Positions 13,250-23,789 of a stretch of DNA of 64,000 bases are shown here, piece by piece. The translations under genes and the position numbers were made by a program. The DNA is from Tillus elongatus (taxonomy: Eukaryota; Arthropoda; Insecta; Coleoptera; Cleridae), in contig OZ023262.1 in assembly GCA_964006375.1 (NCBI GenBank), positions 87,369,654 through 87,433,653 of the forward strand. Reading direction: 5' to 3'. Below the pieces are notes generated by a model. It was not told the DNA's origin and made no database searches. It worked only from the letters and a program-made list of their open reading frames with translations. Position 1 is the stretch's first letter, and each line of letters opens with the position of its first letter.

Positions 13250-14420
13250 ATCACGGTAAAAATTGTGGCTTTTTTTCATACGTTTGGAAAAAACCTGTAG
13301 AGATTATTAAGTTTATAATCATAATTGTCGAGAGAGGAGAGCTAAAAGCGTATACAGAATCCTTTACCACCAAAGGAAGGTATCATATCGGGACCCGAAA
13401 TGAATTTATCATGCAACATTTTCGAGGCCCGAACTATATCTTCCAGTATAAAAATGAGGATATAAATTCGAGTATTTGATTCAAAATCGAAACTGAAATT
13501 GTATGAACCAATGTTATTCGCGGCTGGCATGGTACAAATGCTGTAGAAATAGGTAGCAAATGCTTCAACTATTTCAATGGGATAACTCATTTCCTCGCCA
13601 CAGCTGTTAATCATAGTTTTGGGCATACCACTGGTACGTTTCTTACTTCTTATATATTTTCAAATTTGCTTAAGGTCTGTGGAAATTGTAGCTTGCATTT
13701 TTGTAAATAGTCGTTGTAAGCAATTTTACCCTTATATTTTATTAATGCAGATAAACCCGTGTTGTGTTGTGTTTATTTAACGTGGGCCTAGTTCCGCGAC
13801 TATGGCCAATAACCGACGCCAGGAGCAGTTTCACTCCACTATCCTGGAAATTTTGCCGAACCCCTGACTTTCTGTAATGAGGGTAGGGATCTTTAACGTG
13901 ACCAACATCGCATGGACACGGGACCGACGGCTTTATGCCCCCTCCGAAGGGCGGAACATGCAGACATTCAACTTGCTCAAATACAATGCCAGAGCCTCGG
14001 TTAATATTAATTTTTTAGTTTGTACTGAAAAAGTGAAAGGAGTACCCTGGGATCGAACCCAGTACCCTTCGATTCAGAGGCACACGTTCTTACCCCTGAA
14101 CCACCGAGGTTCTCAGATAAACCCTTAAAATCGTTATAGTGAACTAAATTCTTAGTTTTCTTAAATGTATTAACTAGATATACCTTTTGTTTAATACCGC
14201 ATATTAATCTCCAAGTGTCCTCACCGGATATTATGTCATGCGCAAACCAGGCAGGATAATAATGCTTACATGTTTTACAAGGCGGAACACATAAATAGGA
14301 AACTCTATAAAGTTTATTATAAAAGGCCTCACAGCTTGTATTGACATTAATGTCGTCGACAAGCTGAGTTTGAGTAAGTTTGATTTCTGCCAAATCCTCG
14401 GTAGTTTTTTGTCACGGGGA
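13250..14420 (-). pseudogene. Non-LTR retrotransposon ORF2 fragment, split by a SINE
   Basis: Minus-strand pieces read, in order, EIKLTQTQLVDDINVNTSCE and YYPAWFAHDII (14393-14125, region between endonuclease and reverse transcriptase), then after the SINE AYNDYLQK.LQFPQTLSKF and the RT entry region (EDIVRASKMLHDKFISGPD, 13626-13342), fading towards 13250. This order is that of jockey/CR1-like LINE ORF2. Several stops and frame changes are present. The SINE at 13759-14113 interrupts it cleanly. Confidence 0.7.
13759..14113 (-). mobile_element. tRNA-derived SINE, 355 bp, 11-bp target duplication
   Basis: On the minus strand it opens with a tRNA-like head: A box TGGTTCAGGGG (14093-14103) and B box GGTTCGATCCC (14049-14059), spaced as in a Pol III internal promoter. 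A tRNA-unrelated body follows and then a short (AACAC)n-like tail at 13759-13785. Perfect duplications cagataaaccc flank it at 13748-13758 and 14114-14124. It sits inside the LINE fragment above. The anticodon region is too altered to name the parent tRNA. Confidence 0.88.
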
Positions 14421-14529
14421 GTTTATATCAGTGAGTTCTTGAAGAATAATATTTAACTGCTCAGACAGGGTTGATGAATCTAGGAGAGCTCAGGCTGAAG
14501 TAGTCGCCACGGAAACTCTGCGTAGTTTG

Positions 14530-15550
14530 CGCCCTTTTTGAAGTGACAGGGAACATGTCCATCCTTTTTTCTGGCCTTTTAAAGATTTTAGTAATTTCTG
14601 AACGTCACAACGTCTGGGTTAGACATATTTCCAAGGTAAAAAAGAACAGAACAAGGCTATACTCCAGATTGAATTTATTTAGTAAAAGCCCTACGCATTT
14701 CTGCCCATATCTCAGGCCATCTTCAAGGAACTTCCTGAAACATTACAAAAGGTGGTTGTGTCAGAAATAAAGTTTCTGGGAGGTCGGCAAGTATCACATG
14801 ACACAAGCAGTTACAAAATTCTAAAGAGTCTTACCAGCAAAGTCTAAACAGAAACTAAAGTCAACGCTAACATGCCCTGCAACAGTTACATTTATAAAAT
14901 CAAAGCTAAAAGTTAAAAGCTGAGAAGTTAAAAACATTAAAATGTCCAAAGATTGGTCGAGGCACCTCCAAGCAGCAACAACAACAATGCAAAAGCAGTA
15001 AAATTAGCAAAAAAAATGGGTAGAAACCCGTGTAAATTAAGTTTAAAAGTGCACCGACACACCACAATCTAAGGTCTTTAAACAAATAGATAGAGAAGCT
15101 GCCAAGGCAGGCTGCACGACCAGAGCAGAACTTTCAGAGAAAAACACTGAAAAACCAAAATGGCTAAACATACTTACGTTCTGTTTTTTTATAACAGGAA
15201 CTGAACTTTACACGAAATCTATCATAGTGGCTGTTTTCATCGACTGTCGCTCTTGTTTCCCTGGACTATATGGGTGAAGGCAGACTTAGAAGCATCAAAA
15301 CCCGAAATCACAGCAATGGACACACGGCAATATAGATAAAAAATTTGCATTTAAAATGGAGGACAGTTAAAAGCCAAATATCAGAAGTGAACGGGAAGGG
15401 GGCAAACAAATGAACGACAACTTTTAGCTAAAAGTCACAAGTGACAGACAAGTGACATTGACATCTACCCGGCCGTGCCGAGCAGCATAGAACAAGTAAC
15501 ATTTCTGGGCTCCTTGACTCCACAGAATACTAAGGTTTTTCATTGTATAT
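14530..15550 (-). mobile_element. Penelope-like element 3' flank, incl. inverted terminal segment
   Basis: 14630-14790 is an inverted copy of 16630-16790 (shared ggtggttgtgtcagaaa and caggccatcttc). The rest, to 15550, is non-coding. Inverted terminal copies are a known property of Penelope-like elements. Confidence 0.55.
14681..14735 (-). ncRNA. Degenerate hammerhead-like motif, 3' flank of the Penelope-like element
   Basis: Reverse complement of the motif at 16699-16753, with the GAAGATGGCCTGAGATATGGG core but altered catalytic core bases (TTGAAGA for CTGAAGA, AGAAAT for CGAAAC). It has the same orientation as the Penelope-like ORF. Probably inactive. Confidence 0.45.
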
Positions 15551-15554
15551 GAAA

Positions 15555-16640
15555 CTAGTTCAGTATATTTCTATAAATTGGCGGAAAGTTAATCTCAGTG
15601 GTATTAGAAGCATTTAGAACAGTGTTGTTGAAGCTGTAGGTGTATCTGTAGATTTTCATCTCCTCAAAGACGAATCGCTCAGTTCCAAAAGTGATATGGG
15701 TGAAGGATTTTAACATTGTTTTCTTTATCAAAGACATGACCAGTCTCTCTGAGGTGGCAACCAAAAGCTGACGTTATCAGCATTGTTGCTGCACCTGAGA
15801 TGTTCAGAAATTCTCGTGTTTAGAGCTTTCCCAGTACTACCAATATAAACAGTGTTGCAATCAGGATCTCCACAGCTAAGGCAATAACCTCCTGACTTAT
15901 TTAAAATGGGGATATCGTCTTTATTGTGAACTAACATCTTGTTCAGGGTGATCTTAGATTTGTTAGCGAATTTTACATTGTTTCTCTTCAAAACTTTTGT
16001 GATGGCACTAGTAATGGGTCCACAATATGTCAAGTGTTGTGTCACCCTGAGATGCTGGGATGACTGAACTGTCTTCTCTTAGAATTTGGTGACTTTTATC
16101 CTGACCAGTCTATCGACAATGCTGATAGGATCATCGTTGTTAGTGGCTAATTGCTTGATAATATTTAGCTCATTATCAAACTTTATTTGTGACATAGGGA
16201 TTCTAAAAAGCCTGTTTATCAAAAACCTCAAGGACGTCAGTTTATGAGAGATGTGATGACATGATCTGAATGGAATTAAGTGGTCTGTTTGGGTTGGTTT
16301 TCTGTAAATTTCAAACTCAATGTTGTTGATGGATCTCGTCAATTTCAGGTCCAGAAAGCTAATGGAACCATTTTCTTCCAACTCCATAGTAAAGTTTATG
16401 TTGACATGTAAGCTGTTTAGCCAAGTCAAGAAATGATGTAGTTGCTCTGTGGGACCCGACAAGACAACAAGCATGTCATCCACGTAACGTTTTCAGGACG
16501 AAATAAAGTGTTTAAACGGATTATAATCCTTGAAAATAAGATCTTTCTCGATGAAGGTCATGAAGACATCTGCACAGGGGGGGGGGGGTATAAAGGGTTA
16601 CCCATGGGAAGGCCATCTTTCTGTAGGAATATTTGATGTG
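15555..16640 (-). pseudogene. Penelope-like element: reverse transcriptase C-terminal part plus GIY-YIG endonuclease
   Basis: Minus-strand order: KDGLPMGNPL, ADVFMTFIEKDLIF, RYVDDMLVVLSG (YVDD catalytic motif), then FLDLKLTRSINNIEFEIYRK, typical of Penelope-type RT. After a frame break near 16050 comes the endonuclease with GGYCLSCGDPDCNTVYIGS and GKALNTRISEHLRCS, then another frame break near 15760 and the C-terminus ending FPPIYRNILN. The N-terminal half of RT is absent and at least two frameshifts are present. Penelope-like elements reverse-transcribe their RNA at a nick made by the GIY-YIG domain. This copy cannot do so. Confidence 0.88.
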
Positions 16641-16698
16641 ATACTTGCCGACCTACCAGAAACTTTGTTTCTGACACAACCACCTTTTGTAATGTTTC

Positions 16699-16753
16699 AG
16701 TAAGCTTCTGAAGATGGCCTGAGATATGGGCCGAAACGCGTAGGGCTTTTACT
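16699..16753 (+). ncRNA. Hammerhead ribozyme-like motif
   Basis: Order: stem I 5' strand AGTAAGCTT (16699-16707), CTGAAGA core (16708-16714), stem II GGCC/GGCC (16716-16719 and 16729-16732) with a 9-nt loop, GAAAC (16733-16737), a tiny stem III (AC/GT) with loop GC, a cleavage-position A at 16742, then stem I 3' strand GGGCTTTTACT. The first stem II position is a T/C mismatch. Minimal hammerheads of this kind are known in Penelope-like retroelements. It lies in opposite orientation to the ORF, as expected of an inverted terminal copy. Confidence 0.65.
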
Positions 16754-16759
16754 AAATAA

Positions 16760-17554
16760 ATTCAGTCTAGGGTATAGCCCAGTTCTCGTAAACACATTTT
16801 GGATGGAATGATTTGCTACATAAGGAGCACTAGTAATAATTAATTAGTAATCATATTAGCTTTTTTTGGTATAAATAATATAGGGCAAATTAAAAGTAAC
16901 ATCCAAGTTGCACTATGTAGCTAAATTTTTAAGTGGACCTCCAAAGCGATACAATTTTAGATTTTATAACCAGATCCTCAGCCCGACGCCGGACACGCCA
17001 CTGGAAACCCAATCTCCGCCAGAGAAAGATCTCTAGATGAAGCCGGAAGCGCATGAGCTGCCGCCGGTAAAAGAGGTGGAAGTTAGAAGTCAGCTGTGTG
17101 AGGTTCGGCAAAAATTCAAGATGTCGAAAAGACGTTATTTTCTATATTGAACAATGTTCTGTTTTCTTTTCATGTCCTATTATTCAGAAGTATTAATTAG
17201 TTTCGTTATTTTCCCGTATTGAAATGTTAAGTTTAGTGTTAATAAAAATCACAATAATAATACACCGATTTCATTAACTACCACGGCTTACCAGAACCCA
17301 CGTGTGACAAAACCACCGTCACAATTTTTTATTTTTATTTGATGAACTGCTTTAATAACTATGACGTTAAGTAGATAACAGGTAACAGTGAAAAGACGGT
17401 GATAAATAAATTACGTATCAAACAGAACAAATTTAATTTGATTTGCATGGGATGGGAACCTACACTAAAGTTGATAACCTGGCGCCAGCCTATTTATACA
17501 CAGAGCCACGTCAGCTCTAACAAAAAAATTTAATAAGTAATATAATCGCAACAT
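16760..17554. other. Region 3' of the GST gene, no gene seen
   Basis: Contains GST downstream sequence on the minus strand, with AATAAA-type signals on that strand at 17328-17333 and 17333-17338, about 220 bases past the stop codon. A GC-richer patch at 16960-17100 and LTR-like text near 17290-17320 (acccacgtgtgacaaaacc) are unresolved. Confidence 0.4.
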
Positions 17555-17704
17555 TTAGTTTTTCAGTTTGCTGTTGAAATACGCTCCAATAGCATTTGCG
17601 CCTTCTTGATTTATTTCATCGTAGCCGTGATCCGATAAAGCATGTTTGACTCTTGAATACCATGTCAGTATGTTGGGATATTTTGTTATGTCTATATTTA
17701 TAGC
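17555..17704 (-). CDS. Glutathione S-transferase (delta/epsilon type), last coding exon
   Basis: Encodes 49 residues and a TAA stop, from AINIDITKYPNILTWYSRVK to GAYFNSKLKN. This is the C-terminal helix region of insect delta/epsilon GSTs, where KYP..W..R.K and the Y-EIN--GA segment are characteristic. The exon begins after a cag acceptor (AG at 17705-17706 on the minus strand) in phase 0 and joins VATLE of the preceding exon without a frame break. GSTs conjugate glutathione to electrophiles and are cytosolic dimers; epsilon members are often tied to insecticide and plant-toxin metabolism. No damage is seen. Confidence 0.93.
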   Translation of the reverse strand, partial: AINIDITKYPNILTWYSRVKHALSDHGYDEINQEGANAIGAYFNSKLKN

Positions 17705-17862
17705 CTGAAAAAAATAAATAAAAAACTTTACAAAAAGATCAACGTTATACGTGCTGGGTAATTTTACATTATATATTTTTCACCACGCAATAAGTGTGTT
17801 ATTGCAGTAAATTTGCAAAAATATTTTTGAAATCAGAAAATTCAAGTTAGAATAAATGGTAT

Positions 17863-18594
17863 TGTTACAAAGCACTCCGATAGATGTAGGTGCGGTGTTG
17901 CCACATCTCCAAAACTTCCCCAACATCTGAGTATTCTTGGACAATCTGGCAACACCGCCTCCCCACCCCCTGGGGGTGCATGGGGTGACCCCTCACAGGC
18001 GGAGTCACAACCCTCTAGGACCAAAAATAACCAAGTTACCAACTTGTACCCCGTCGGAACGGATAACTGAGGTCTCCGCATTCCGAACAGCCTGTATATA
18101 CACCTTATATACGCAGAAAACCCTTACACCCTGTATACGCAGACAGCCCTTATAGTACGAGAAACACCTTGTGTAACATAGGAGTGATGGCCACATTCGG
18201 ATCATCCTGTATACACACGCCGTTTTGTATTCACATAACCTTCTAGCAAAAGAAAGTCCTGGGACATTCTGGAATGGAACACTCCAGAAACGAGATGGAA
18301 GGTACGACGTGTATATAAAGGTGGTAAAAGTAAGCTAGCTCTGTTCAGTTCAATGAGATAATGTTGAAGTGGCTCGAAGAAGCAGTAACCAGTGTGAAGT
18401 GTTAGAGAGTAGCGACTGTAGTTCTAGTATAGTGACTTATGTGCAGATTAGTGATTGTAAGGCCAGATAAACTAAGTGTTTTGTGAGAGAGAGACATTCT
18501 AGAACTTTTATTATATCCATATTTAAAGAGTAAATAAAGTTGTTATGTTAAAATTTAAAGTCTCATTTATCCAGAACCCGGCAAAAACGCAACA
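17863..18594 (+). mobile_element. Probable solo LTR, 732 bp
   Basis: Begins TGTTACAAAG and ends CGCAACA, giving TGTT/AACA termini. It has the expected internal order: TATA box tatataaag (18312-18320), initiator-like TCAGTT about 33 bases downstream (near 18345), and an AATAAAG polyadenylation signal near 18533. No internal retroelement sequence is attached on either side. The flanking tetramers gtat/gaat are only partly alike, so the target duplication is uncertain. Confidence 0.6.
18312..18350 (+). promoter_or_regulatory. TATA box plus initiator of the solo LTR
   Basis: tatataaag at 18312 and ttcagttc at 18345 have spacing typical of insect Pol II core promoters. If active, it would transcribe antisense to the GST gene. 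Confidence 0.45.
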
Positions 18595-18703
18595 GAATCT
18601 TCAAAAAGAATGATGTTGGTTGGACGTAATTTGGTACACAGTTTGCCTTTATAAAAGCTTTGTTACATATACAAACTGTCTTATTTAGATTAATAGAGTG
18701 TCG

Positions 18704-18745
18704 AACCGCAGCAAGTGCGTTATGGTCGCGAATTTTCATAGGTTT
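18704..18745. repeat. Isolated A-type element tip
   Basis: aaccgcagcaagtgcgttatgg followed by gaattttcat, matching the left tip of A elements. The rest is displaced by the element starting at 18747. Confidence 0.6.
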
Positions 18746-18746
18746 T

Positions 18747-20097
18747 GTAATACCAAATACTTTATAATGACAATACAGTACACTCGGGCTGATTTCGTGC
18801 TTCAAGAATATCAGCGCCCCTAGCGGATAGTACTGATGTTACGTCGTTCGAGAACGTGTAACACTAGCAATTGCTGGTGTTTAACTGTGTCTAATTAAGT
18901 CTGAGCTGTGTTTTTTACAATAAATGTTAGTGGTTGGGTGTGTGCAATCTATAATTGTTCTATACGTGCTTAATCTATCAAAGACATTTCATAGGTTTCC
19001 AAAGGATGGCGAAACGTGAATATGATTTTTTGTGTTTTCTTTTGTTACCAGCGAATTTTTTACAAATTCGCCTAATAATCAATATTGAACAATAACTATA
19101 ACATGGATTGACGATAATTTTGTATTATAAATGCAAGAAAAGGGTACTGTTATCAAAAAGAACTGATTTGGATATAATATGGAAGACAAAAGGTGCATTT
19201 TACATTTCAATGTCACTTCCAAAAGAAATAATTTGTTGAAGCAGAAGACAAATTCAGAATCACTTTTATGCCAATATGTACAGTTTGGAGAAGATAATTT
19301 ATTGTGTAATATTTACCATCATGTACCTATTTATAAACAAACTTCGTAAACAGATGGCTGAAAGGCTTCAATCATAACTTGTTTTCCAGTGCATCAAAAA
19401 AAAAAAAGAAATATGAAGGCACTAACAGTTTTGCAATAATAATAAATGATATAAGGAAACTGTTTTTCTATCTTCTTCTGTGTCCTTTTTTATTTCAGTA
19501 TGGCATAAATTGTCACATTTTTTCACATTTAAAATAATTTTACTTGGTAAAGGCTTACCAGTTACATATTTTAAAATATTAGATTAATAAGACAGTTTTC
19601 ATGTAGAGAGATAGCAAATTGAGTACTGTGCTACCATTTATACCTAGAACAATTATTTATAGGTAGGTACAGATTGTAATTTAATATCCTCACAAACAGC
19701 TTTCAGTATATTCCTATACATATCCTTGAAATAGTAGTTTAACGACGGTTTCAAGGTAGTACATTAAATTATGATGAAATAAGATTATGGGTAAGAGAAA
19801 TTTGCAGAGTTACTCATGCTGAATTCATTTAGGTTTCAAGCTGATTGTTGATACAAATTCTATTTATAACTATATAATCAGAAAATTTTCACGGTTTTGT
19901 CATGTACAAGTTTTTATATTCATCTGTAATAAACCAATTGTCTAAATTAAGAATATGCAGGTAAATATACATTCAAATTACCCGCTCAGTTGTCAGTACT
20001 TCACGCGAGGTGGCGCTAGTGTGCTTGTAACAAATATCACTAATGCTAAAGCATATGAGAGTGTCCCGTATTGTCATTATATAGTATTTGGTAATAC
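18747..20097. mobile_element. DNA transposon remnant with THAP-like start, ~1.35 kb
   Basis: Imperfect inverted ends of about 40 bp: accaaatactttataatgac near 18752 and the reverse complement of accaaatactatataatgac near 20090. Inner sub-terminal matches occur around agcgcccctagcgg and ggtggcgctag. Near 18923 the plus strand reads as a possible short N-terminus with NLSKTFHRFPKD, the FxRFPKD pattern of THAP zinc fingers, soon closed by a stop. THAP domains occur in P-element-type transposases. The remaining interior is non-coding. No clear flanking duplication. Confidence 0.5.
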
Positions 20098-20500
20098 ATA
20101 ACGTAACTTACTCTATTTGCTTAACATGTCTGTGGATGATGGATAACATTCCAATGCCATCCATTACTCTGCACACGTACACACGTACACACGCATGTTA
20201 TTTAAGTACCGATGTTTATGAGCAATTCACTCCAAAGCATCTTATTCTACAAAACCATGAAAACGATTGGTACTTTTGTATGACTATGTCAAAGGAATTT
20301 ACGACCAAAATGAAGAATAAAATTAAATAGCCGGATATACCGTCTGCACAAAAACCAGTTTCCCGAAGCAACAATGTTTTACTCCAGTGCGTAATAACAG
20401 CGACCAGATGCTGGACGATGAAAACGCTCATCCTAAACTTAGTGTATCGATTTGGTTATCTGCTTCTACATTTATACATACAAGCTTATTAGAACCTCAT
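20098..20500. other. Unannotated interval
   Basis: Contains an 80-codon open frame (20088-20330, plus) without recognisable motifs. Coding-like similarity to the family described next becomes visible only from about 20490. Confidence 0.4.
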
Positions 20501-20655
20501 CTTCTTAGACAACCTGACTTGAATGATCTCGTTTAAGATTTATAACTCAATATCAAAGAATCGAATTCTCGGATCAAGATTGAAACAATGAAATTTGTTA
20601 GATAAAAATACAAGGGTCTCATATTTTCTTAACAGACAAGGATTTTTTATGAGTT
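20490..20655 (+). pseudogene. Repeat-family protein (HGERFHQDI family), N-terminal fragment
   Basis: Plus-strand text EPHLLRQPDLNDLV, then degenerate sequence to the LINE insertion. It belongs to the uncharacterised arthropod protein family whose other parts occur here at 21632-21880 and 23790-24100. Stops interrupt it. Confidence 0.5.
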
Positions 20656-21631
20656 TTTTCCTCAGGGATCGTCCGCGGCCTTGCCGCCCCGATAGCACTG
20701 CAACCTTTGGTTGATTGTGCATGCCCTTAGTATTACTCCACCCATTCCAAAATCACTGTGCCTTGAACTAGTCTGCACAGCGATTGGTAAGGTGAAGTTA
20801 TATTGCTTTGTCTCCAGTCTAGACTGACCGTAGATCAGTTGTCTTTTGTGGTCTAGAGCTTTACACTCGCACAATATGTGCTGGGCTGATTCCTCCCCCT
20901 TGCCGCAGAGTCTTCATGCGAGGTCCCCCTCGAACCGCCCCATTTGATGCAGGTGTTTCTTGACGGCCATGTGTCCTGTCAAGAGACCTGTTGTGTTTCT
21001 GAGCTGTCCTCTGCTAAGATTTGGCAGCTCCACAGCTCTCTTTGAACTGGGTTCGTCAATTATTGACTGGCAGTGTGCACAGTACACCTTGTGTTGGTTT
21101 CTGACCCAGGACTTAATGGCTCCACTGGCAGTTGTCTTTGACACGCCCAGAGCCGGTTCTGGTCCCATAAATGGTTCTGCTGACCCTCTCTTCGCGAAAC
21201 TCTCAGCTTCTTCATTGCCTTTGACCCCCGAGTGACCCGGCACCCAGATGAGGGTCACCTCATTCTGCCGAGCCAGGTCGCTCGTCTCTTCTCGGCACTC
21301 ACTCACCAGCCAGCAATTTACCCGTGGGCTACTTAGTCCCTTAAGGGCTGCCTAGCTGTCTGTGGCTATGAGGATCCGCTTGTTGGTGTAGCCCCTCCTC
21401 TTGTTCTCCCGCACACAGTGCAGGATGGCGTACATTTCGGTCTGAAACACCGTTGCATGTGCTCCGAGGAAAATACTATGATTTACCCTCGGTTCTTCCG
21501 AGTAAACACCTGCCCCCGTCCCACGCTCCCCGCCAGACCCGTCCGTGAACCAGACGAGCGCGTCCCCTGGTATGCTTGGCGTCTCCTCCCGCCATGCCTC
21601 GCGGTCGGGGATTTTCACTGTTAAGTTGTAC
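20656..21631 (-). pseudogene. 5'-truncated LINE: RNase H domain and C-terminus, with target duplication
   Basis: Minus-strand translation shows an RNase H domain: FTDGSGGERGTGAGVYS, FQTEMYAILHC, ILIATDS, then a stop, and VTLIWVPGHSGVKGNEEAES. A Cys-rich tail follows (LCGKGEESAQHILCECKAL), preceded by a TGA where Cys is expected (near 20911). The D, E, D and H-containing motifs of RNase HI are visible. Flanked by tttatgagtt at 20646-20655 and 21632-21641, so this is one 976-bp 5'-truncated insertion. It is a jockey/I/R1-type LINE. Its 3' end recurs at 36185-36240. Confidence 0.88.
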
Positions 21632-21880
21632 TTTATGAGTTACTTCAGCAAAGAGGGTGATTTTGTGTTATGTAATAATGCTGAGAGACTTCTACAAGAA
21701 TTGGATTTGCCTAAAGGATCAGAAGAATGGCAATATTTTATCGATTTTTCCAAAATCAGTTTGAGAGCTGTCTTACTTCACAACGGCAATAAATATCCTT
21801 CATCTCCCCTCACACATGCAACAAACATAAAAGAAAATTATATAAATATGAAATTGTTATCAGTAAAAATAAATATTCAG
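21632..21880 (+). pseudogene. Repeat-family protein (HGERFHQDI family), middle fragment
   Basis: Continues the open frame after the LINE: FSKEGDFVLCNNAERLLQEL, EEWQYFIDFSKISL, RAVLLHNGNKYPSSPLTHA. Many arthropod genomes carry multi-copy proteins with these motifs, of unknown function and probably mobile-element-derived. At about 21880 the similarity stops and LINE reverse-transcriptase sequence begins in the same reading frame, giving an artificial 241-codon fusion frame (21545-22270). Confidence 0.7.
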
Positions 21881-21889
21881 AGTACACGT

Positions 21890-22270
21890 TTCGAAGAGCT
21901 TAGTGCTGCAGCTTATATTTGTGTGTCTGCGGTGTCACACTGGTGTTCGCAAAATGCTCTGGTACTTAACACGCAAAAGACTGAAATGCTTCATTTTTCT
22001 CCGGTGGGTGTGCATCCAAATCTATGTTTATATGTGAGATCTGATAAGGGTTCAATAAGACAGGGCTCGTCTGTAAAGTTTTTGGGCCTCCATCTGGATT
22101 CTAACTTATCATGGGATGTCCATGTTGACCATGTGGTGACCTCTCTTGCATCCAGGAATTATGCGTTGCTGCAGCTAAATTATTCTTTGAGTGCTCAGGC
22201 CTTGTTGACATGGTACTATGGTAGTGTCAACTGTCTTCTGTGTAACGATTGCGTTTTGTTACTACTTTAA
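21890..22270 (+). pseudogene. LINE reverse-transcriptase C-terminal fragment
   Basis: HWCSQNALVLNTQKTEMLHF, KFLGLHLDSNLSWDVHVDHV and the following helical segment match the region after the YADD motif of jockey/CR1-type LINE reverse transcriptases. Both ends are truncated and it is fused in frame to the unrelated fragment upstream. Confidence 0.75.
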
Positions 22271-23789
22271 ATATTCAAAATGAACCCGTAAGAGACTTAA
22301 TTAATAGCCGACAATCCAATATCTATAAGGCAATTCATGTTTTGATTTCAAAATTATTTGGTTGAAAAGTCGCTAGCAAATTCGCTACCCTAATACCCTT
22401 ACTGTTTCATGGTACAAGTGTTGAAATTAAAGTCGCCTAGAGATGGGATTTTCCTCGTGCAAAGATATTACATTTATGATTTTAAGCTGTGAAATACATA
22501 GCTAATATCGTTGCGACTTTATCTGTATTTTTCCTTGTGGATGATGTCACCTAAAACGACCGTTGGAGCCGTTCAACAAATATTCTCAGGAAAACCTTGA
22601 ATTGTAGACGAGGTGATGTGAGGCGCCAAGGGAAAAGGGTTAGATCTGAACGCACAAGACGCTACCTCGGGGGAGAGTAAGCTAGGCTGTTGACAGGTTG
22701 ACATCTTTCTGATTAGAGTGGCTCATCATTATCTTAAAATAGGTGATAAAATGCCTTTTAGTTGTCTAAAATATCTAACAACAATTGTCAGTGATTGTTT
22801 AATGTCATTTGATCGGTTTTTGAATTTAAATTAACGACGTGTTTGACAGAAAAACGCGAATTAAGCAGTGATCCTTTGTTTACCTACCTGGTGCATTTCT
22901 CACGTTAATCATAAAAAGTTCTGATTATTACCGAGCACTGAGTCAGTTGGCATTATAAATTTCATTTGAGCCAAATTACATTTTAGTTGCTGTAGAGGCA
23001 TTTTAGTCAAATTGTTTCCGGACAGCGTCATGAGACGCTGTTTCATTTAAAGTTAGGGGTCAAATTGTCTCACTAAGTATTGGAGCAATAGGAACCACCT
23101 GCCCAATAACCGTTTATGGAAAGTATTACTTATTCTCTCCAACCTTCCCTCTCGTATTGGAATTGGTAAGCCTATGTTAGGCTCTGATGGTTGACTCTAC
23201 TTGGAGAGCATAAGGTTAAACAGGTAACTCCAGGTGTCAGGACTTGGTGAGTCGATTAACTTTATTTTGTGTGGAACAACCAAACCTTTCATGCAGCAGC
23301 CTATTATTTGAACCTTTACAATTTAAATGTTCAAAGTAACACGATCAAATTTGAACTTCAATAGTGTCTGTGAGGTGTCTGAAAAAAGGCAACAGTAAAT
23401 TTCCTGTTTATTCTTTAGAATTTTGTCAATATTGTGAATTTAAATACATAGTACTTGAAATTGTAATTAGCAGATTTTTGTTTGTAAAATATTTAACCTC
23501 TACATTCCTTAATATTTTCATTGACAATCATTAAAGTAGAAATTTTACATAGTAATATTTTTCTTAAATGGAGCCTCACTCAAAGGACTGACCAGTTAAT
23601 TTATTGAAAAATCAACCGAACTGATTGACGAACGTCAAGCAATTTAAGTAATAGTTTGTATTTGCTTTTGAGCCGTAAAATACAGCATTTGATTACTAAT
23701 ATACCTCAAGTAGGTAATGTTAATATATTTTTTTTAACACAACCATTTTATTTTATTATTTTAGCTTTTGTAGAAGTGTGTCATAATTT
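22271..23789. other. Unannotated interval
   Basis: No recognisable coding domain. A plus-strand stretch just after 22270 (NEPVRDLINSRQ) may be a remnant of another element. The remainder is AT-rich intronic sequence. Confidence 0.45.

Noticed and set aside
14040..14113. A functional tRNA gene
   Set aside because: A and B boxes are present but the cloverleaf is degraded and the flanking duplications and tail show it is a SINE head.
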